DNA of 60,162 bases from a virus. Position 1 is the first letter of the stretch. Each line of letters opens with the position of its first letter. The stretch is taken from positions 1 through 60,162 of IMG/VR virus record IMGVR_UViG_3300042879_001019. One strand, written 5' to 3'. The notes beneath the pieces were generated by a model. That model worked only from the letters and a program-made list of their open reading frames with translations, made no database searches and was not told where the DNA came from. A program made the position numbers and the translations under genes. Positions 18,361 through 29,129 of this stretch are shown here, in pieces.

Positions 18361-21300
18361 ATGCCAAATAATTTACCGTCACCAAATCAGATACTAGGAA
18401 ACAATTCTAGAACACCAAATCAACAGGTTGAAAACAATTCTAACTTACCAACTCCTGATGAAGTTTTAGGAAAATCTGCATTAAAAAAAAAAGAGGTTTC
18501 ACAATCAACACAAGACGATGGAGTTACTTCTTTGGATGGATCAAACAAGGAGAAAAAGAAGCAATCGGTATCTTCAAATCAGCAAGGTAAATACTCTCTG
18601 CCTGGTGAATATTTAGATTATCCTGGTAAAGGTATTCGTAGATACTATAATGGTAAGTGGTATGATTATAGTTTTACCGAAACGAAGAATGGTAAAGACT
18701 TAAGTGTTTATGATGTACAAATTACAGATCCAGTTAGAGTAAATACATTAAATAAAAAATTTAATAAAGTTGGATCTACATCCGAAACGGAAGAAGTGTT
18801 TACTGGTTTTCCAGGGCAAGAAAAAAATGAATATAGAATAATTGAAGACAAGTGGCAAAAAAAAATGCCAGGCATGAATAAATTTAGGATTGTTACTAAT
18901 GAAGGATCTATACAATCATTAAATAAGGAATTCAATAAAAATGTATCAATACCATCTAATCTAGAAGATTTAAAGAAAAAGCAAGATCAAGAAATACAAA
19001 GTGATAAAAAATTAAACTCTTCATTGACTTGGGTTAATTCTGGGTTGATAGGATCTGAAGAAGAAAATGCATCCAAAATACTTAAGCAAAAATTCCCTGG
19101 TTTTGAATTTATAAAACAAGGTCCTTTAACAGATGAGTTATTAGTTATTGCTCCAAATGGTGCTAGAACAAATATAAGTTTAGATAATTGGACAGATGAA
19201 GATGACAGAAATCAAAGTGTAGTACTAAGAGAATTTATAAGAAATAACTCAGATCAAGATTTAGCAAAAACAGCAAAAGAATTAAGTTTAAAAGAATCTC
19301 AAGAAAGAACATTCTTGGAAGATAAAAAGAAACAAAGTTTAGAAGCTGGTATTTTATCACAAGATTGGAAATTTGAAAATGGCAAGTTAACTATAGAAAC
19401 ACCACTAGACAAAGCAAAGAAATCTGAAGAGTTTAAAAGAATTCAATCTGAAACAAAAACTGCCAGAGGAGAATATATGTCTGAAAAAGCAGAACAGTTT
19501 GATGATATCTACTATAGATTTAAAAATAATCCTAATAAGAATGATGAAATGATTGCTGCGTATGCAAGTGTAAAAGCAGACAAGCAAGAAATATCTAGAG
19601 TTAACAATTATGTCAATGATGTAAAAAATGTAAGCAATGACGTAGCTAAAGAAAAGTTAAATATTGAAAATTATGCTAATGATATAATTTCTAAAGTACA
19701 AAGTGGAGAGATATCACAACAAGAATTTGATGATATTTATAGACCAGAGATAGACCAGAAAACAAATGATTTAAATGAGAAATATAAAAATCTATCAAAT
19801 GATTTAAAAAATATTTCAACAGTTGATAAATCAATAAATGAATCAGTAGGTAAAAATTATTTAATTAAAGAAGCGACAGGTAGTGTAATTGGAGGGGTTA
19901 CATCTAAATTTATAAAAGGATTTACATATTTACCAAGACTTGCTTCTATGGGCGAGATGTCATCAGCAGATCAAGAGGAAATAGTAAATTTAATTACTGG
20001 TGGAGGTACTACAAAAGAGTACATGGAATCTGAAAAAAGAAATGATCTTACTAAGGCATTATTTAGTATGTCAGAATCTGTTGGTATCCTTACATCAAGT
20101 TCATTATTAGGAGGTGGCGCAGCTGCTTATCCATCTTTCTATGCTCAGTCATATTATGAGATGAAGGATGAATTAGATAAGATTGAAGGAATGAGCGAAA
20201 AAGAAAAAGTTTTGTTATCTGGATCTTATGGTGTTGTTAGTTCACTTCTAGAAAAATTTGGTATTGATTCCGCTATGCAGAAAACAGCAGTAGGTAAAAA
20301 TCTTACTAATAGTATAATGAAATCTGCTTTTTCTGATTTACCAAAAAATGCATCTAAGGAGTTTATTGATGCTGCTATAATGAACAGCTTTAAAAAATAT
20401 GTTGTTAAATCAGGAGTTCAAGCAGCAATTGGTGCAGGAACAGAGGGGATAACAGAAGCATTGCAGAATTTATCTGGTGTTGCTATTAAAGAAGTTTACG
20501 ATCAAGCAAAAGGAACTGAATACTTTAATAATAAGTCAGCGTGGAATATATTAGGTGATGCTGTTTATGAAGGCTATCTAGGTGCTTTAGGAGGTGGAAT
20601 TATGTCAACTGTAACTAGTTCAAAAGATATAGTTGCTAGAGGACTTAGAGCTACATTGAATAAAGAACAAATAGATGCATTAATAAATTCAGCAAAAGTT
20701 GATGGAGTAAATGAAGCCTTAATTACAAATTTAAAATCAAGTATATTAACTGGTAAAATGACAAAAGATGAGGCCAAAGAAATAAGCGAATCTTTTAACT
20801 TAGTGAAATCAAAACTGGAATCATTGCCAGAAGATATGTCTAATGAAGATAAATCTGTATCTTTAGATTTATTAATAGAAAGAGACAAATTACAAAAAGA
20901 AAGTTCTAGATTAGATGAAGCATTAAGAGCTCCATATAACGAGAGAATAACAGAGATAAATAATGAACTATTAAAAATATCAGAAAATGCCGTTCAAAAG
21001 CAAACAACAGGTGAAGTTCCTGTACAGCCAGAAGCCACAATTGGCGGAGAAATGGAGGAAGGAAAGCCCCAAGCAGAACCTCAAGGCGTTACCGAAGAAG
21101 GTCAAGTCGCTGCCAAAGAAGAAGTAGATCAGTATATTGCTAATATGGGGGCAGAAGCTCGTATTGGCTCAACCATTAATCCTATCATGGATAAGATGTC
21201 AAATGCTGAATATATTAATGACAATGACATTGATAACGCTATTGAGAAAATTTTTAACGAGGTAGATAGTTTAGATAAGTCAGATTATAGTGCTGAGACA

Positions 21301-24300
21301 AAAGCAGCTTTATCTGAAAAACTTTTAAATATTGCCGAAAAACTAGACAATTATGAATTTAGAACAAAGACTGAAACTGTCGCAACTACCAAAGCAGGCA
21401 CAGCTACAAGTGCTAGAAGGACTTCTGAAGCAGTCCAAAAAATCACAGCCGAAAAATACTTCAATGGAGTCAATGCCACAGTCAATGGCCAAGAAGTAAC
21501 CCTTGTTGATAGAAATGGGCGTGTAGAAGCAACTATGCCTAATGGTGATGTTGTTGTCTTGGATACTCCAACAATGCAGATAGCTGAAGATGGATTTGAG
21601 TTTGATGATAACGATGCATTAGTTGCGGTTAATATAACAGATCGATTAGGAAACAAGACAAGAATTACTGGAGATCAGGCTCTTGACTTTGCAATTCGTG
21701 ATAGAGAAAATAAGATTGGAGTTGTTGAGCAAGCTGACTTTGATACAGTATATCAAGAAGTAGAAAGAAGGTATGTCAAAGAAGCTCCTAAGAAAAAAGT
21801 AGAGAAGGAAGCACCTGTAATTACTGAAAAAGCTGAACCAGTAGATGTAGAAGATGAGGTAAAAAAATTAGAGGAGTTATTAAAAAGAGATGATCCTAAC
21901 TTCCAACTTGACTCTGAGATAACTCAAGAAGAAAAGAAGGAAGAACTTGTATCTAAGGCTATAGAAAAGATGTCCGAATCAGATATAAATGATATATCTG
22001 AAGAAGCATTTGATGCTGAGTTTCCTACACCTGATGTAAAGACATATGCTATTGAAGTAAAAGAAAATTCAGAGCTAGCTAATAAGTTAAAACGAATGGG
22101 TTTAAAAGACTTAATTGGTAAGAAGATAAACTTAGTAATGGCTGATCAACTTAAAGTTGGAGAAGTAATGGGCAAGAAAAGAATGGGCGGTCCATTCTTC
22201 CCATTAATTGATAAACTTTTCGGCAAAGTTGCATGGGCTTCTATTAATAAGACAGCTGCAAAAGCAATAGTTAATGGAGCTATAAAGTCTGATTATACGG
22301 TTGTGTATAATATGAATCCATCTGCAATAGATTCAAATGCTGCTATAACAGAAACATTTGAAGATTTAATGCAATCATTACCGAAGAATAAACAAAAAGC
22401 AATATTCACTGCTATTCAAGAACAAGTACTAAAAAATAAGTACGCTAATAAGACAGATCAAGTAAGAGCTATAGCTAAATCATCAAAGACATTAAGTGAG
22501 TTCTTTACTGAGTTAGATAAGTTAGATGTTGATACAATATCGGCTGTAGTTAAGAATATAATGCCATCAAGAGATGTTGATGCAGGTACAAAAATAGGAA
22601 AGCTTTTACAGAACGAAGGAATAACTATAGAGACTATTCGTGAAATGAATGTAGAGCAGTTCGCATCTGAATTACCTGCTGGTGCATTGACAATGGTATT
22701 AGAAGTTACAGATAAAGCAGGCAATAAGGTAACAGCAAAAACAGCTGATGAAGCAATAATTACTCCAGAACAACAAGATGAAGAGGGATTACCTAAACAT
22801 AATAACTATCCAATATATGTAAGAGGAAAGGCTGTCGCTATGCTTAATGAAACTGTCCCTTTTTGGAACATATTAAAAGAGTCTATAAATAATATAAATG
22901 TAAAGGTAGCTGGAATTGTAAGAGAAAAATCTGGAAGAAGATTAACATCAAAAGAAGCAATTTCAAACGAGATGAGAAGTGCTTCAATGACTGCTAGTGT
23001 AGCTAAGAAAGCAATAGAAAAAACAAATACACAGTATAACAGATTCTTATCAACAATCGCTAGATCATTTCCAAATGTAGAGGTAGTGGCATCTCAGGAA
23101 GAGTTTGATGCATTACTAAAAGACTTAAATACTAAGAAGTTATCTACAAAGAATGCTAAAGTATATGGTGCTGTTTATAAAGGCAAATTATATTTGAATC
23201 CATCACTAGAAAACTATAATACACCAGTACATGAGTTTGGTCACGTATGGATAAATACTGCTAAGGTTGCATCTAAACAACTATATAGTAAGGGTATATC
23301 ATTAGTTAAAGGTACTGAGTACGAAAATAACGTAAGAGAAAATAAGGAGTACCAAAGAGTCATAAAACAAATGAAGGCAGATGGTGCTTCAGATGTAGAT
23401 ATAGATAACTACATATATGAAGAGGCATTGGCCACTGCTATTGGAGATAAGGGAGAGTCATTTGTTACAGCGTCACAGAGATTAGACTTTAAGAACTGGA
23501 TGAGAAAACTATTCTCATTTGTTAAGTCCATGACAGGTATATCTAAGTACAGTGCTGAGCAATTAGAAGATATCAATTTAGATGAGTTTGTTCAAGCTGT
23601 GTCTATAGATATAATGTCTGGCACAGAACTATTTAAAGGTGTAAAGACAAATATATCTGATGCTCTTCAGTTAATGACAAATGGAAGTAAGAGTATAGAG
23701 TATATTATGTCTGTAGCCAGAGACAATGGTATATCAGATGCAGGTATAAAGAAATATTTGACGAATCAAGGATTCAGTGAGCAAGCTATAAATGATGCAT
23801 TTAAAGCACAACCTAAAGCTCCGTCAGTTGCTAAGGTATTAGGTAAGCCAAAACCAAAACAGGTAACTGTTAATGAGATGTCAGCACTTAAAGATCAGAT
23901 TAGATTTGAAGCAAAAGCTGCTCGTGATGCTAAGGGTGACTTGAATACTAAAAGAAGAGCTCTTGCTGATGCTATTGGTGGTATGGTTAAGACTGGCAAA
24001 ATTAAAGCTCCTCAGGCTGCTACACTCGTTAACAGAATAAGCAATCTTAACTTAGATAATCCAGTAATGGTTGAGCGATTCGTCAACTATGCTGAGAGAG
24101 TCTTTGAGAGAGCTGAATATCAAGAAACACTAAATAAAGCATTTGAAACAAGAAAGTCCATCCGTAAAGCATTAAAGACTGACAACCAGCCTGAGGTAGT
24201 GGGTATGGCCAAGGAGTTTACAAAGATTGATCCATCAATGGTTGAGGACATAGATGCTTATATTGAAATGGCTGAAAAAGTTAAAAATGCTGTTAAGCCA

Positions 24301-27300
24301 TCTGTTGCAAAAATACCTAATCCTATTCTTAAACAAGCAGCTAATATTGCTGATATTTCTGAATATTCTAAAAAAGAAATCGAACGTCAAGAACAAATTA
24401 AGGCAGATGAATTTTTTGCTGCTTATAATGAAGTTGAAGGCTTGTCAAAAGACATGTCTTTAAAAGAAATGAAAGACATAATAAACTCATTGAAAGAAGA
24501 TCCAGAAGCTGAGCCTAATAAGCAAGAAAAAGTAATGGAGTTCCTGAAAGAAAAAATGTCAGAAATGTCAGATACTTTGAAGTCAATGTTCAAAACAGGC
24601 ATTGATCCAATGACTGGTGAAAAAATTACATTTGATGAAAAACAAAAAGAACTAATCAAGCGAGCATTAAAGATTGACCTTAATGAAATTTCAATCAGAG
24701 AGGCGATTAAGATAGTTGAAAGTATTGATAATTTCTTAACCAATCAGATAACAAGTGGACTTGAGGCAGCTGTTAGTTCTTATGAAGGAGCAATGAATGA
24801 TAAGCAGTTAGTTCAAAAAGGTTTTAAGGCTAAAAGTCTAAAATTCTTGAGAAGCGGAAAAATAGGAAGAGGATACACTGAGCAACTGTTCTCACTTCCA
24901 CTTATGATTGAAAAAATGTTTGGTGGTATAAACAGATCAGTCGAAGTAATGAATAAGTGGGGATTAAGTAAATTAATTAATGGTGTAAATAAAGCCAATA
25001 AGCAATTCAGTACCATTGTTGATTCATATACAAAACAACCATTTTATTCTACAAAAAATTCCCTTGGGGTCTATGTTATGAATAAAGGATTTATGGATGC
25101 TAAAAATGTATATGAAAGAGGTATGCTTGCATTCTTGAAAAGAAATCTGATTGGAACTCAAGCTGAAATGAAAGCAGAATTTGAGAGAAGAACTAGAATG
25201 ATAAAAGAATCAATCGATGTTCTAATTCAAGATGGAAACTCCAAAGAGAAGAAAATGGGTGAATTGTATAAAGAAATATATGACAAACTAAATATTGCAT
25301 CAATGGACATGGATGTAATTAATTCCAATGCATCAAAAAATAATTTAGATGCTATTAATTGGTGGGTAAATCAATGGTCGAAACATTACTCAGATTTATC
25401 TGACATAAGTTTGTCTGTATATAATACTCAGCTTGGAAGTGACTTAAACTATACACCTGATAAGTACAAAAAACTATCTTCAGAAAAAGTAAAATTTGAT
25501 AAAGAAGCAGTAGAGAGGAATGGATCTTTTGCTATATCTATTGATTATACTGACAAAAATAAATCAGGTGTATTAATAGAATCAACTAGACCAGGCGCAT
25601 TGCCAAATGGCAGATATGTAAGTCTTGATTTTGATACTAATAATGCAAAAGCATTAAAGTCTGCACTAACTGATATCAATACTGCTTCAGCTATTAGACA
25701 GATTGATGGATTCATGAGTTCTAATTCATTCAAGCAATTAATTCCTGATTCAGATGATAGAAAAATAATTACTAGAAGAATCAATACGTATATAAGAAGA
25801 GCGAAAGGTAAAAATATTGTGCCATCTGATACAATGCAAGATGTTGAGAGATTTGGAAACTTTATAACTGCTCTTGGTGTAGGTAAGGCATTAGGAGGTG
25901 TAAGTCAAGCTGTAACTCAGACAGTACCAGTTATGCTTAACACTGTTGTAAATGCAGGTCGATTTGATGTTGCTGGCGCTGAATTTAACGCATGGTTAGA
26001 TGATTTAGGCGTGTCTACGTCAAATCGTGGATTAGAATCACAATCAACAGTTGAATCAATTGATAGACAACTAGAAGCGTCAAATGGTAATACACAAAAA
26101 ATAATAAAAGGAGTTGAAAATTTAAGTCAATTTTATTTAAAGCAATTTCTTTCAAGACCAGATATATTTGTCGCTAGATCTTCATTTAAGTCATACTACT
26201 TGCAAAACTTAAAGCGTAGAGGAATAAGTACAGATATTGATTGGAAGACACACAAACCAGACATGGAGGCTGTTGAATATGCAGAAGCAATGGTTAATAG
26301 ACAGCAGAACGTATCTGATCCATTGTTGGCAGGTGAATTTTTAGCTAGCGATGAACCTATGCGAAAAATAAGTAGAAAGGCTGCATTTCCATTTGCTTCA
26401 TTTATTTTAAATCAAAAAGCAAGGATGTACAATGACTTTAGTACATTGGCTAGTGCTACTTCAACAAATGAAGATAAAATAGCAGCAGGTAGATCTTTGG
26501 CAGGTCTTGCAGTTGAATTACTTGCATTTCAATTAATTGGTTTCGGAATAAGAAGATTATATGATTCAATTGCAGCTTCATTACTTGGGGATGACGAAGA
26601 GGAAGAAAAAAATAAGAAAATATTCGGTATTAAAATGACTTCAAGAATGTACAACGCTACTAAATATCCAATTAAAAATATTTTTAATGATATTGTATCG
26701 CCTTTTCCTGGAATGACTGATAAATATGTAACATGGGGCTTGAATGAGGCATTATCTTATTATCCTTGGATGGATAATAAAGAAGTAAAAGATGCTGTAA
26801 AAGAAAGAAATAGAATACTAGAGCTAAAAGGTGAAGATCCAATGGATGCTAAAACTGAAGCTGAATTTATCAAGAATGTGAAAGATGAAGCAACATACCA
26901 ATTATTTGAAGATGAGAATGATAGAAGTGGAGGTATGTACGGGATAGCTTCAGCTACATATAACGAACTATTTGATATTTCAAAATTATCTATAACAGGT
27001 GAATTCATTGATGATTATCAAGGTAGAGAAACCACTAAAAGACTTTTAGAGTCTGATCGCGAAAAAGTAAAATACGCTGTTCCTTTTATGATAGCTTACT
27101 CAACTGGATTATTACCTAAAGATGTAGGAACTATTAGCAATAACTACATAAAAAGAATAAAGAAACAAGCCGTTACTGAAAAACAATACGACAGATACGA
27201 TGCTGTACAGAAAGACCTTGGGCGTAATCTAAAATCTTGGGAAATACAATTGGTGAAAGATAAGAAGGAATCCGAAACAGCCATTTCCGAAATAGAGTTT

Positions 27301-27435
27301 ATCGAACGAAATGGTGGATTGACAGAACGTCAAGGAAGAGAGTACTTAAAAATTATGAAGGCTATAGGTGAGCCAACTGTTTCAGATATAGTGAAAATTA
27401 AGGAAGGTCAGACAGCTGATCAGATTTTAAAATAA
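18361..27435 (+). CDS. Giant internal/ejected virion protein with metallopeptidase-like motif
   Basis: 3024 residues, the largest gene here. Order: disordered N-terminus with peptides NLPSPNQILG/NLPTPDEVLG; helical coils; a hydrophobic region about 500-760 (VGILTSSSLLGGGAAAYPSF and others); Glu-rich linkers; a zinc-peptidase-like HEFGH with downstream YEEALATAIGDKGE (about residues 1620-1700), matching HExxH plus a third Glu; long coiled coils; a C-terminal segment with TVPVMLNTVVNAG and a membrane-like stretch near LAVELLAFQLIGFGIRRL. The size, position and mixed domains match phage 'polyvalent' proteins ejected with the genome. I see no polymerase motif, so it is not obviously a virion RNA polymerase. 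Confidence 0.8.
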   Translation: MPNNLPSPNQILGNNSRTPNQQVENNSNLPTPDEVLGKSALKKKEVSQSTQDDGVTSLDGSNKEKKKQSVSSNQQGKYSLPGEYLDYPGKGIRRYYNGKWYDYSFTETKNGKDLSVYDVQITDPVRVNTLNKKFNKVGSTSETEEVFTGFPGQEKNEYRIIEDKWQKKMPGMNKFRIVTNEGSIQSLNKEFNKNVSIPSNLEDLKKKQDQEIQSDKKLNSSLTWVNSGLIGSEEENASKILKQKFPGFEFIKQGPLTDELLVIAPNGARTNISLDNWTDEDDRNQSVVLREFIRNNSDQDLAKTAKELSLKESQERTFLEDKKKQSLEAGILSQDWKFENGKLTIETPLDKAKKSEEFKRIQSETKTARGEYMSEKAEQFDDIYYRFKNNPNKNDEMIAAYASVKADKQEISRVNNYVNDVKNVSNDVAKEKLNIENYANDIISKVQSGEISQQEFDDIYRPEIDQKTNDLNEKYKNLSNDLKNISTVDKSINESVGKNYLIKEATGSVIGGVTSKFIKGFTYLPRLASMGEMSSADQEEIVNLITGGGTTKEYMESEKRNDLTKALFSMSESVGILTSSSLLGGGAAAYPSFYAQSYYEMKDELDKIEGMSEKEKVLLSGSYGVVSSLLEKFGIDSAMQKTAVGKNLTNSIMKSAFSDLPKNASKEFIDAAIMNSFKKYVVKSGVQAAIGAGTEGITEALQNLSGVAIKEVYDQAKGTEYFNNKSAWNILGDAVYEGYLGALGGGIMSTVTSSKDIVARGLRATLNKEQIDALINSAKVDGVNEALITNLKSSILTGKMTKDEAKEISESFNLVKSKLESLPEDMSNEDKSVSLDLLIERDKLQKESSRLDEALRAPYNERITEINNELLKISENAVQKQTTGEVPVQPEATIGGEMEEGKPQAEPQGVTEEGQVAAKEEVDQYIANMGAEARIGSTINPIMDKMSNAEYINDNDIDNAIEKIFNEVDSLDKSDYSAETKAALSEKLLNIAEKLDNYEFRTKTETVATTKAGTATSARRTSEAVQKITAEKYFNGVNATVNGQEVTLVDRNGRVEATMPNGDVVVLDTPTMQIAEDGFEFDDNDALVAVNITDRLGNKTRITGDQALDFAIRDRENKIGVVEQADFDTVYQEVERRYVKEAPKKKVEKEAPVITEKAEPVDVEDEVKKLEELLKRDDPNFQLDSEITQEEKKEELVSKAIEKMSESDINDISEEAFDAEFPTPDVKTYAIEVKENSELANKLKRMGLKDLIGKKINLVMADQLKVGEVMGKKRMGGPFFPLIDKLFGKVAWASINKTAAKAIVNGAIKSDYTVVYNMNPSAIDSNAAITETFEDLMQSLPKNKQKAIFTAIQEQVLKNKYANKTDQVRAIAKSSKTLSEFFTELDKLDVDTISAVVKNIMPSRDVDAGTKIGKLLQNEGITIETIREMNVEQFASELPAGALTMVLEVTDKAGNKVTAKTADEAIITPEQQDEEGLPKHNNYPIYVRGKAVAMLNETVPFWNILKESINNINVKVAGIVREKSGRRLTSKEAISNEMRSASMTASVAKKAIEKTNTQYNRFLSTIARSFPNVEVVASQEEFDALLKDLNTKKLSTKNAKVYGAVYKGKLYLNPSLENYNTPVHEFGHVWINTAKVASKQLYSKGISLVKGTEYENNVRENKEYQRVIKQMKADGASDVDIDNYIYEEALATAIGDKGESFVTASQRLDFKNWMRKLFSFVKSMTGISKYSAEQLEDINLDEFVQAVSIDIMSGTELFKGVKTNISDALQLMTNGSKSIEYIMSVARDNGISDAGIKKYLTNQGFSEQAINDAFKAQPKAPSVAKVLGKPKPKQVTVNEMSALKDQIRFEAKAARDAKGDLNTKRRALADAIGGMVKTGKIKAPQAATLVNRISNLNLDNPVMVERFVNYAERVFERAEYQETLNKAFETRKSIRKALKTDNQPEVVGMAKEFTKIDPSMVEDIDAYIEMAEKVKNAVKPSVAKIPNPILKQAANIADISEYSKKEIERQEQIKADEFFAAYNEVEGLSKDMSLKEMKDIINSLKEDPEAEPNKQEKVMEFLKEKMSEMSDTLKSMFKTGIDPMTGEKITFDEKQKELIKRALKIDLNEISIREAIKIVESIDNFLTNQITSGLEAAVSSYEGAMNDKQLVQKGFKAKSLKFLRSGKIGRGYTEQLFSLPLMIEKMFGGINRSVEVMNKWGLSKLINGVNKANKQFSTIVDSYTKQPFYSTKNSLGVYVMNKGFMDAKNVYERGMLAFLKRNLIGTQAEMKAEFERRTRMIKESIDVLIQDGNSKEKKMGELYKEIYDKLNIASMDMDVINSNASKNNLDAINWWVNQWSKHYSDLSDISLSVYNTQLGSDLNYTPDKYKKLSSEKVKFDKEAVERNGSFAISIDYTDKNKSGVLIESTRPGALPNGRYVSLDFDTNNAKALKSALTDINTASAIRQIDGFMSSNSFKQLIPDSDDRKIITRRINTYIRRAKGKNIVPSDTMQDVERFGNFITALGVGKALGGVSQAVTQTVPVMLNTVVNAGRFDVAGAEFNAWLDDLGVSTSNRGLESQSTVESIDRQLEASNGNTQKIIKGVENLSQFYLKQFLSRPDIFVARSSFKSYYLQNLKRRGISTDIDWKTHKPDMEAVEYAEAMVNRQQNVSDPLLAGEFLASDEPMRKISRKAAFPFASFILNQKARMYNDFSTLASATSTNEDKIAAGRSLAGLAVELLAFQLIGFGIRRLYDSIAASLLGDDEEEEKNKKIFGIKMTSRMYNATKYPIKNIFNDIVSPFPGMTDKYVTWGLNEALSYYPWMDNKEVKDAVKERNRILELKGEDPMDAKTEAEFIKNVKDEATYQLFEDENDRSGGMYGIASATYNELFDISKLSITGEFIDDYQGRETTKRLLESDREKVKYAVPFMIAYSTGLLPKDVGTISNNYIKRIKKQAVTEKQYDRYDAVQKDLGRNLKSWEIQLVKDKKESETAISEIEFIERNGGLTERQGREYLKIMKAIGEPTVSDIVKIKEGQTADQILK

Positions 27436-27584
27436 TCTAAAGCAATGCCGTAGCAATAGTTAAGTTTGCTGAGGTCTGATTGTATAAGGAAAGGGTGGTA
27501 TCTTAGATGGATAGCCACCCTGACTTTTTTCTTCTCGTATATATAGTCCTGTACGAGAGCAATCATTTCTTCAACTGTTATCAT
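27420..27584 (-). CDS. Possible 54-residue terminal gene of the minus operon
   Basis: An ORF starting MITVEEMIALVQDYIYEKKK whose ATG overlaps the phosphoesterase stop (TGATGA), a translational-coupling arrangement. It ends inside the 3' end of the 3024-residue gene. The convergent terminator stem lies inside it, so either the last part of the ORF is unconstrained or the frame is fortuitous. No function visible. Confidence 0.4.
   Translation of the reverse strand: MITVEEMIALVQDYIYEKKKVRVAIHLRYHPFLIQSDLSKLNYCYGIALDYFKI
27493..27530 (+). terminator. Strong terminator closing the late operon (convergent junction)
   Basis: GGGTGG-TATC (27493-27502) pairs with GATA-G-CCACCC (27510-27520, one bulged G), followed by TGAC and six Ts. 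On the opposite strand the stem is followed by TTTCCTT, so it may partly stop minus transcripts too. It sits between the convergent giant gene and phosphoesterase gene. Confidence 0.9.
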
Positions 27585-28693
27585 CAGAATAAATTTGTTA
27601 AACGTGCTATCTGACCATGCTCAGGGTGATGTATAAATCCCTCAACAGCTTTTGGTGCGTGAGTATAACCATTTCTAAAATGCCAACTGTCAGAACCACT
27701 AGGCGAACGTAATGTCTCTACACATACTGACATGTAGTCCTTTGACACTTTGTGGTGCAGATGATGTACGTACACATATCTATGCTTACACTCATGCCAC
27801 ATTGATCCAGCCTCATGCGCCATTAATAATGGCAAGTCTGAATTTTTAGCACCGTCTCCATGCGTACATCCAATTAAGTTCTTGCCATACGATACATACT
27901 TACGGTGCTTCATGTCATTGTCAAAAGTAACTTGCTTGCATTTACCAAACCATGCCTCAACACATTGTAACAACATAAAGCCAGACATGAAGTCATGGTT
28001 ACTTGGATTGTACACAACATGTACGTCAGCTACTGTCATCAATGTCTCAATGATTTCAATCAATAGTTTTTTAGCTGTAACAAAATTATCGTACCACATG
28101 CCGTCAGTATCCTGTGGTGTGCCACTTGTTGTTGTACGCTTAGGGTTATCGATATGTAGAATGTCGTTTCCTGCTATAAAAATAATCTTATTAATACTGA
28201 AAGATGCTGACTTATTCAGTATACCATGCATGCCTTCGCGAACTCGCTTCACAGCTATCTGCATATTATACTCTTCGCCAGTCTCAAAGCTAGAGCATAT
28301 CTTACCGATGTGGATATCAGCAGGATCAAATACAAGGCAGTGTGGATCAGACGATGCCTCTCTTTTGAATGTAGGGTATTTTGGACTCCACTTAGACACT
28401 TCATCTATTAAGTCTTGCTTAAATTCATCATAGTTGAACTCATCGTTCTTCTTGACATTTATACTGAAGTGTTTACCTTTATGCCAATAGTGACTAACCT
28501 TGTCATAATTCACTCCAGCTGCTTTACATGCTTCATATAGACCTCTGTCTTTTGTCCAATTGTAAATGTTTCTTGCTATTGAGCTTATTGAATCATCTAA
28601 GTTAAATTCATCTGATATTATTTTTGCTACCTCATTAATACTTTTATTTTCTTCGAAAAATAATTGAGTAGCTCTATTCCGATATATCTTCAT
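27584..28693 (-). CDS. Calcineurin-like metallophosphoesterase with N-terminal HTH-like region
   Basis: A 369-residue enzyme of the two-metal phosphoesterase superfamily. The five motifs appear in order: DxH in DPADIHIG (residues 123-130), GND (175-177), SNHD (231-234), THGDG (277-281) and HLHH (311-314). The first 80 residues look like a homing-type helix-turn-helix (INEVAKIISDEFNL). Likely acts on nucleic acid ends or nucleotides (Mre11/SbcD-type fold), though a protein phosphatase role cannot be excluded. It is the last sizeable gene of the minus operon, and its start overlaps the preceding small gene by 20 bases. Confidence 0.87.
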   Translation of the reverse strand: MKIYRNRATQLFFEENKSINEVAKIISDEFNLDDSISSIARNIYNWTKDRGLYEACKAAGVNYDKVSHYWHKGKHFSINVKKNDEFNYDEFKQDLIDEVSKWSPKYPTFKREASSDPHCLVFDPADIHIGKICSSFETGEEYNMQIAVKRVREGMHGILNKSASFSINKIIFIAGNDILHIDNPKRTTTSGTPQDTDGMWYDNFVTAKKLLIEIIETLMTVADVHVVYNPSNHDFMSGFMLLQCVEAWFGKCKQVTFDNDMKHRKYVSYGKNLIGCTHGDGAKNSDLPLLMAHEAGSMWHECKHRYVYVHHLHHKVSKDYMSVCVETLRSPSGSDSWHFRNGYTHAPKAVEGFIHHPEHGQIARLTNLF

Positions 28694-28844
28694 GGGTTCT
28701 TTCCAGATCTCTCAAAACTCTTATTAAGTTTTGAATATTTGATTTCATCTCCTTGTAATCAGCATCAACTAAAGATTCGTAGATGCAGTCCGTTAGATCA
28801 TTAATCTCGGCCATTACTGCATTTACGTAGTTGATATTTTCCAT
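28674..28844 (-). CDS. Small hypothetical protein (56 residues)
   Basis: MENINYVNAVMAEINDLTDC onward: a helical, acidic protein. The gene begins ten bases after a well-formed promoter (TTG-N19-TATATTTG, 28884-28855) and overlaps the phosphoesterase start by 20 bases. The two form a short transcription unit, so the small protein may be a partner or a coupling ORF. Confidence 0.65.
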   Translation of the reverse strand: MENINYVNAVMAEINDLTDCIYESLVDADYKEMKSNIQNLIRVLRDLERTHEDISE

Positions 28845-28854
28845 TTACTGTCAA

Positions 28855-28884
28855 CAAATATATCACTTATTAACATTATAACAA
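28855..28884 (-). promoter_or_regulatory. Bacteroidota-type promoter TTG-N19-TAnnTTTG
   Basis: On the minus strand TTG (28884-28882) is followed after 19 bases by TATATTTG (28862-28855). This is the best match to the Bacteroidota -33/-7 pattern in the minus block, placed just before the 56-residue gene and phosphoesterase. Confidence 0.65.
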
Positions 28885-29129
28885 ATACCTGACAGATATT
28901 TTTTTATAACTAGCTCATAGTTAATTCTATATTTATTAAGGTTATCTTTTTTGATTACCTTCTTAATGAAGTACTCACTTATAACTTTTGAGTCATCATC
29001 AAGAGCTATTGGTATATTTTCAAGCCTTTTATTTATCTTATGGAGTTTTGAATTGCTAGATAATGGAATAGCTTTTATTATGACATCTGCACAATATACG
29101 CCTTTATTCGAGAATAATTCCGTATCCAT
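28863..29129 (-). CDS. Hypothetical protein (88 residues)
   Basis: A basic, lysine-rich protein (MDTELFSNKGVYCADVIIKA) with no recognised motif. It overlaps the end of the upstream gene by 26 bases, consistent with operon membership. Its stop is immediately followed by the promoter for the next unit. Confidence 0.55.
   Translation of the reverse strand: MDTELFSNKGVYCADVIIKAIPLSSNSKLHKINKRLENIPIALDDDSKVISEYFIKKVIKKDNLNKYRINYELVIKKYLSGICYNVNK

Noticed and set aside
27562-27586. Minus-strand CTGATGA ... GAAA near the convergent junction looked like a third hammerhead
   Set aside because: No stem II with the required G10.1-C11.1 pair, and no stem III or stem I pairing.
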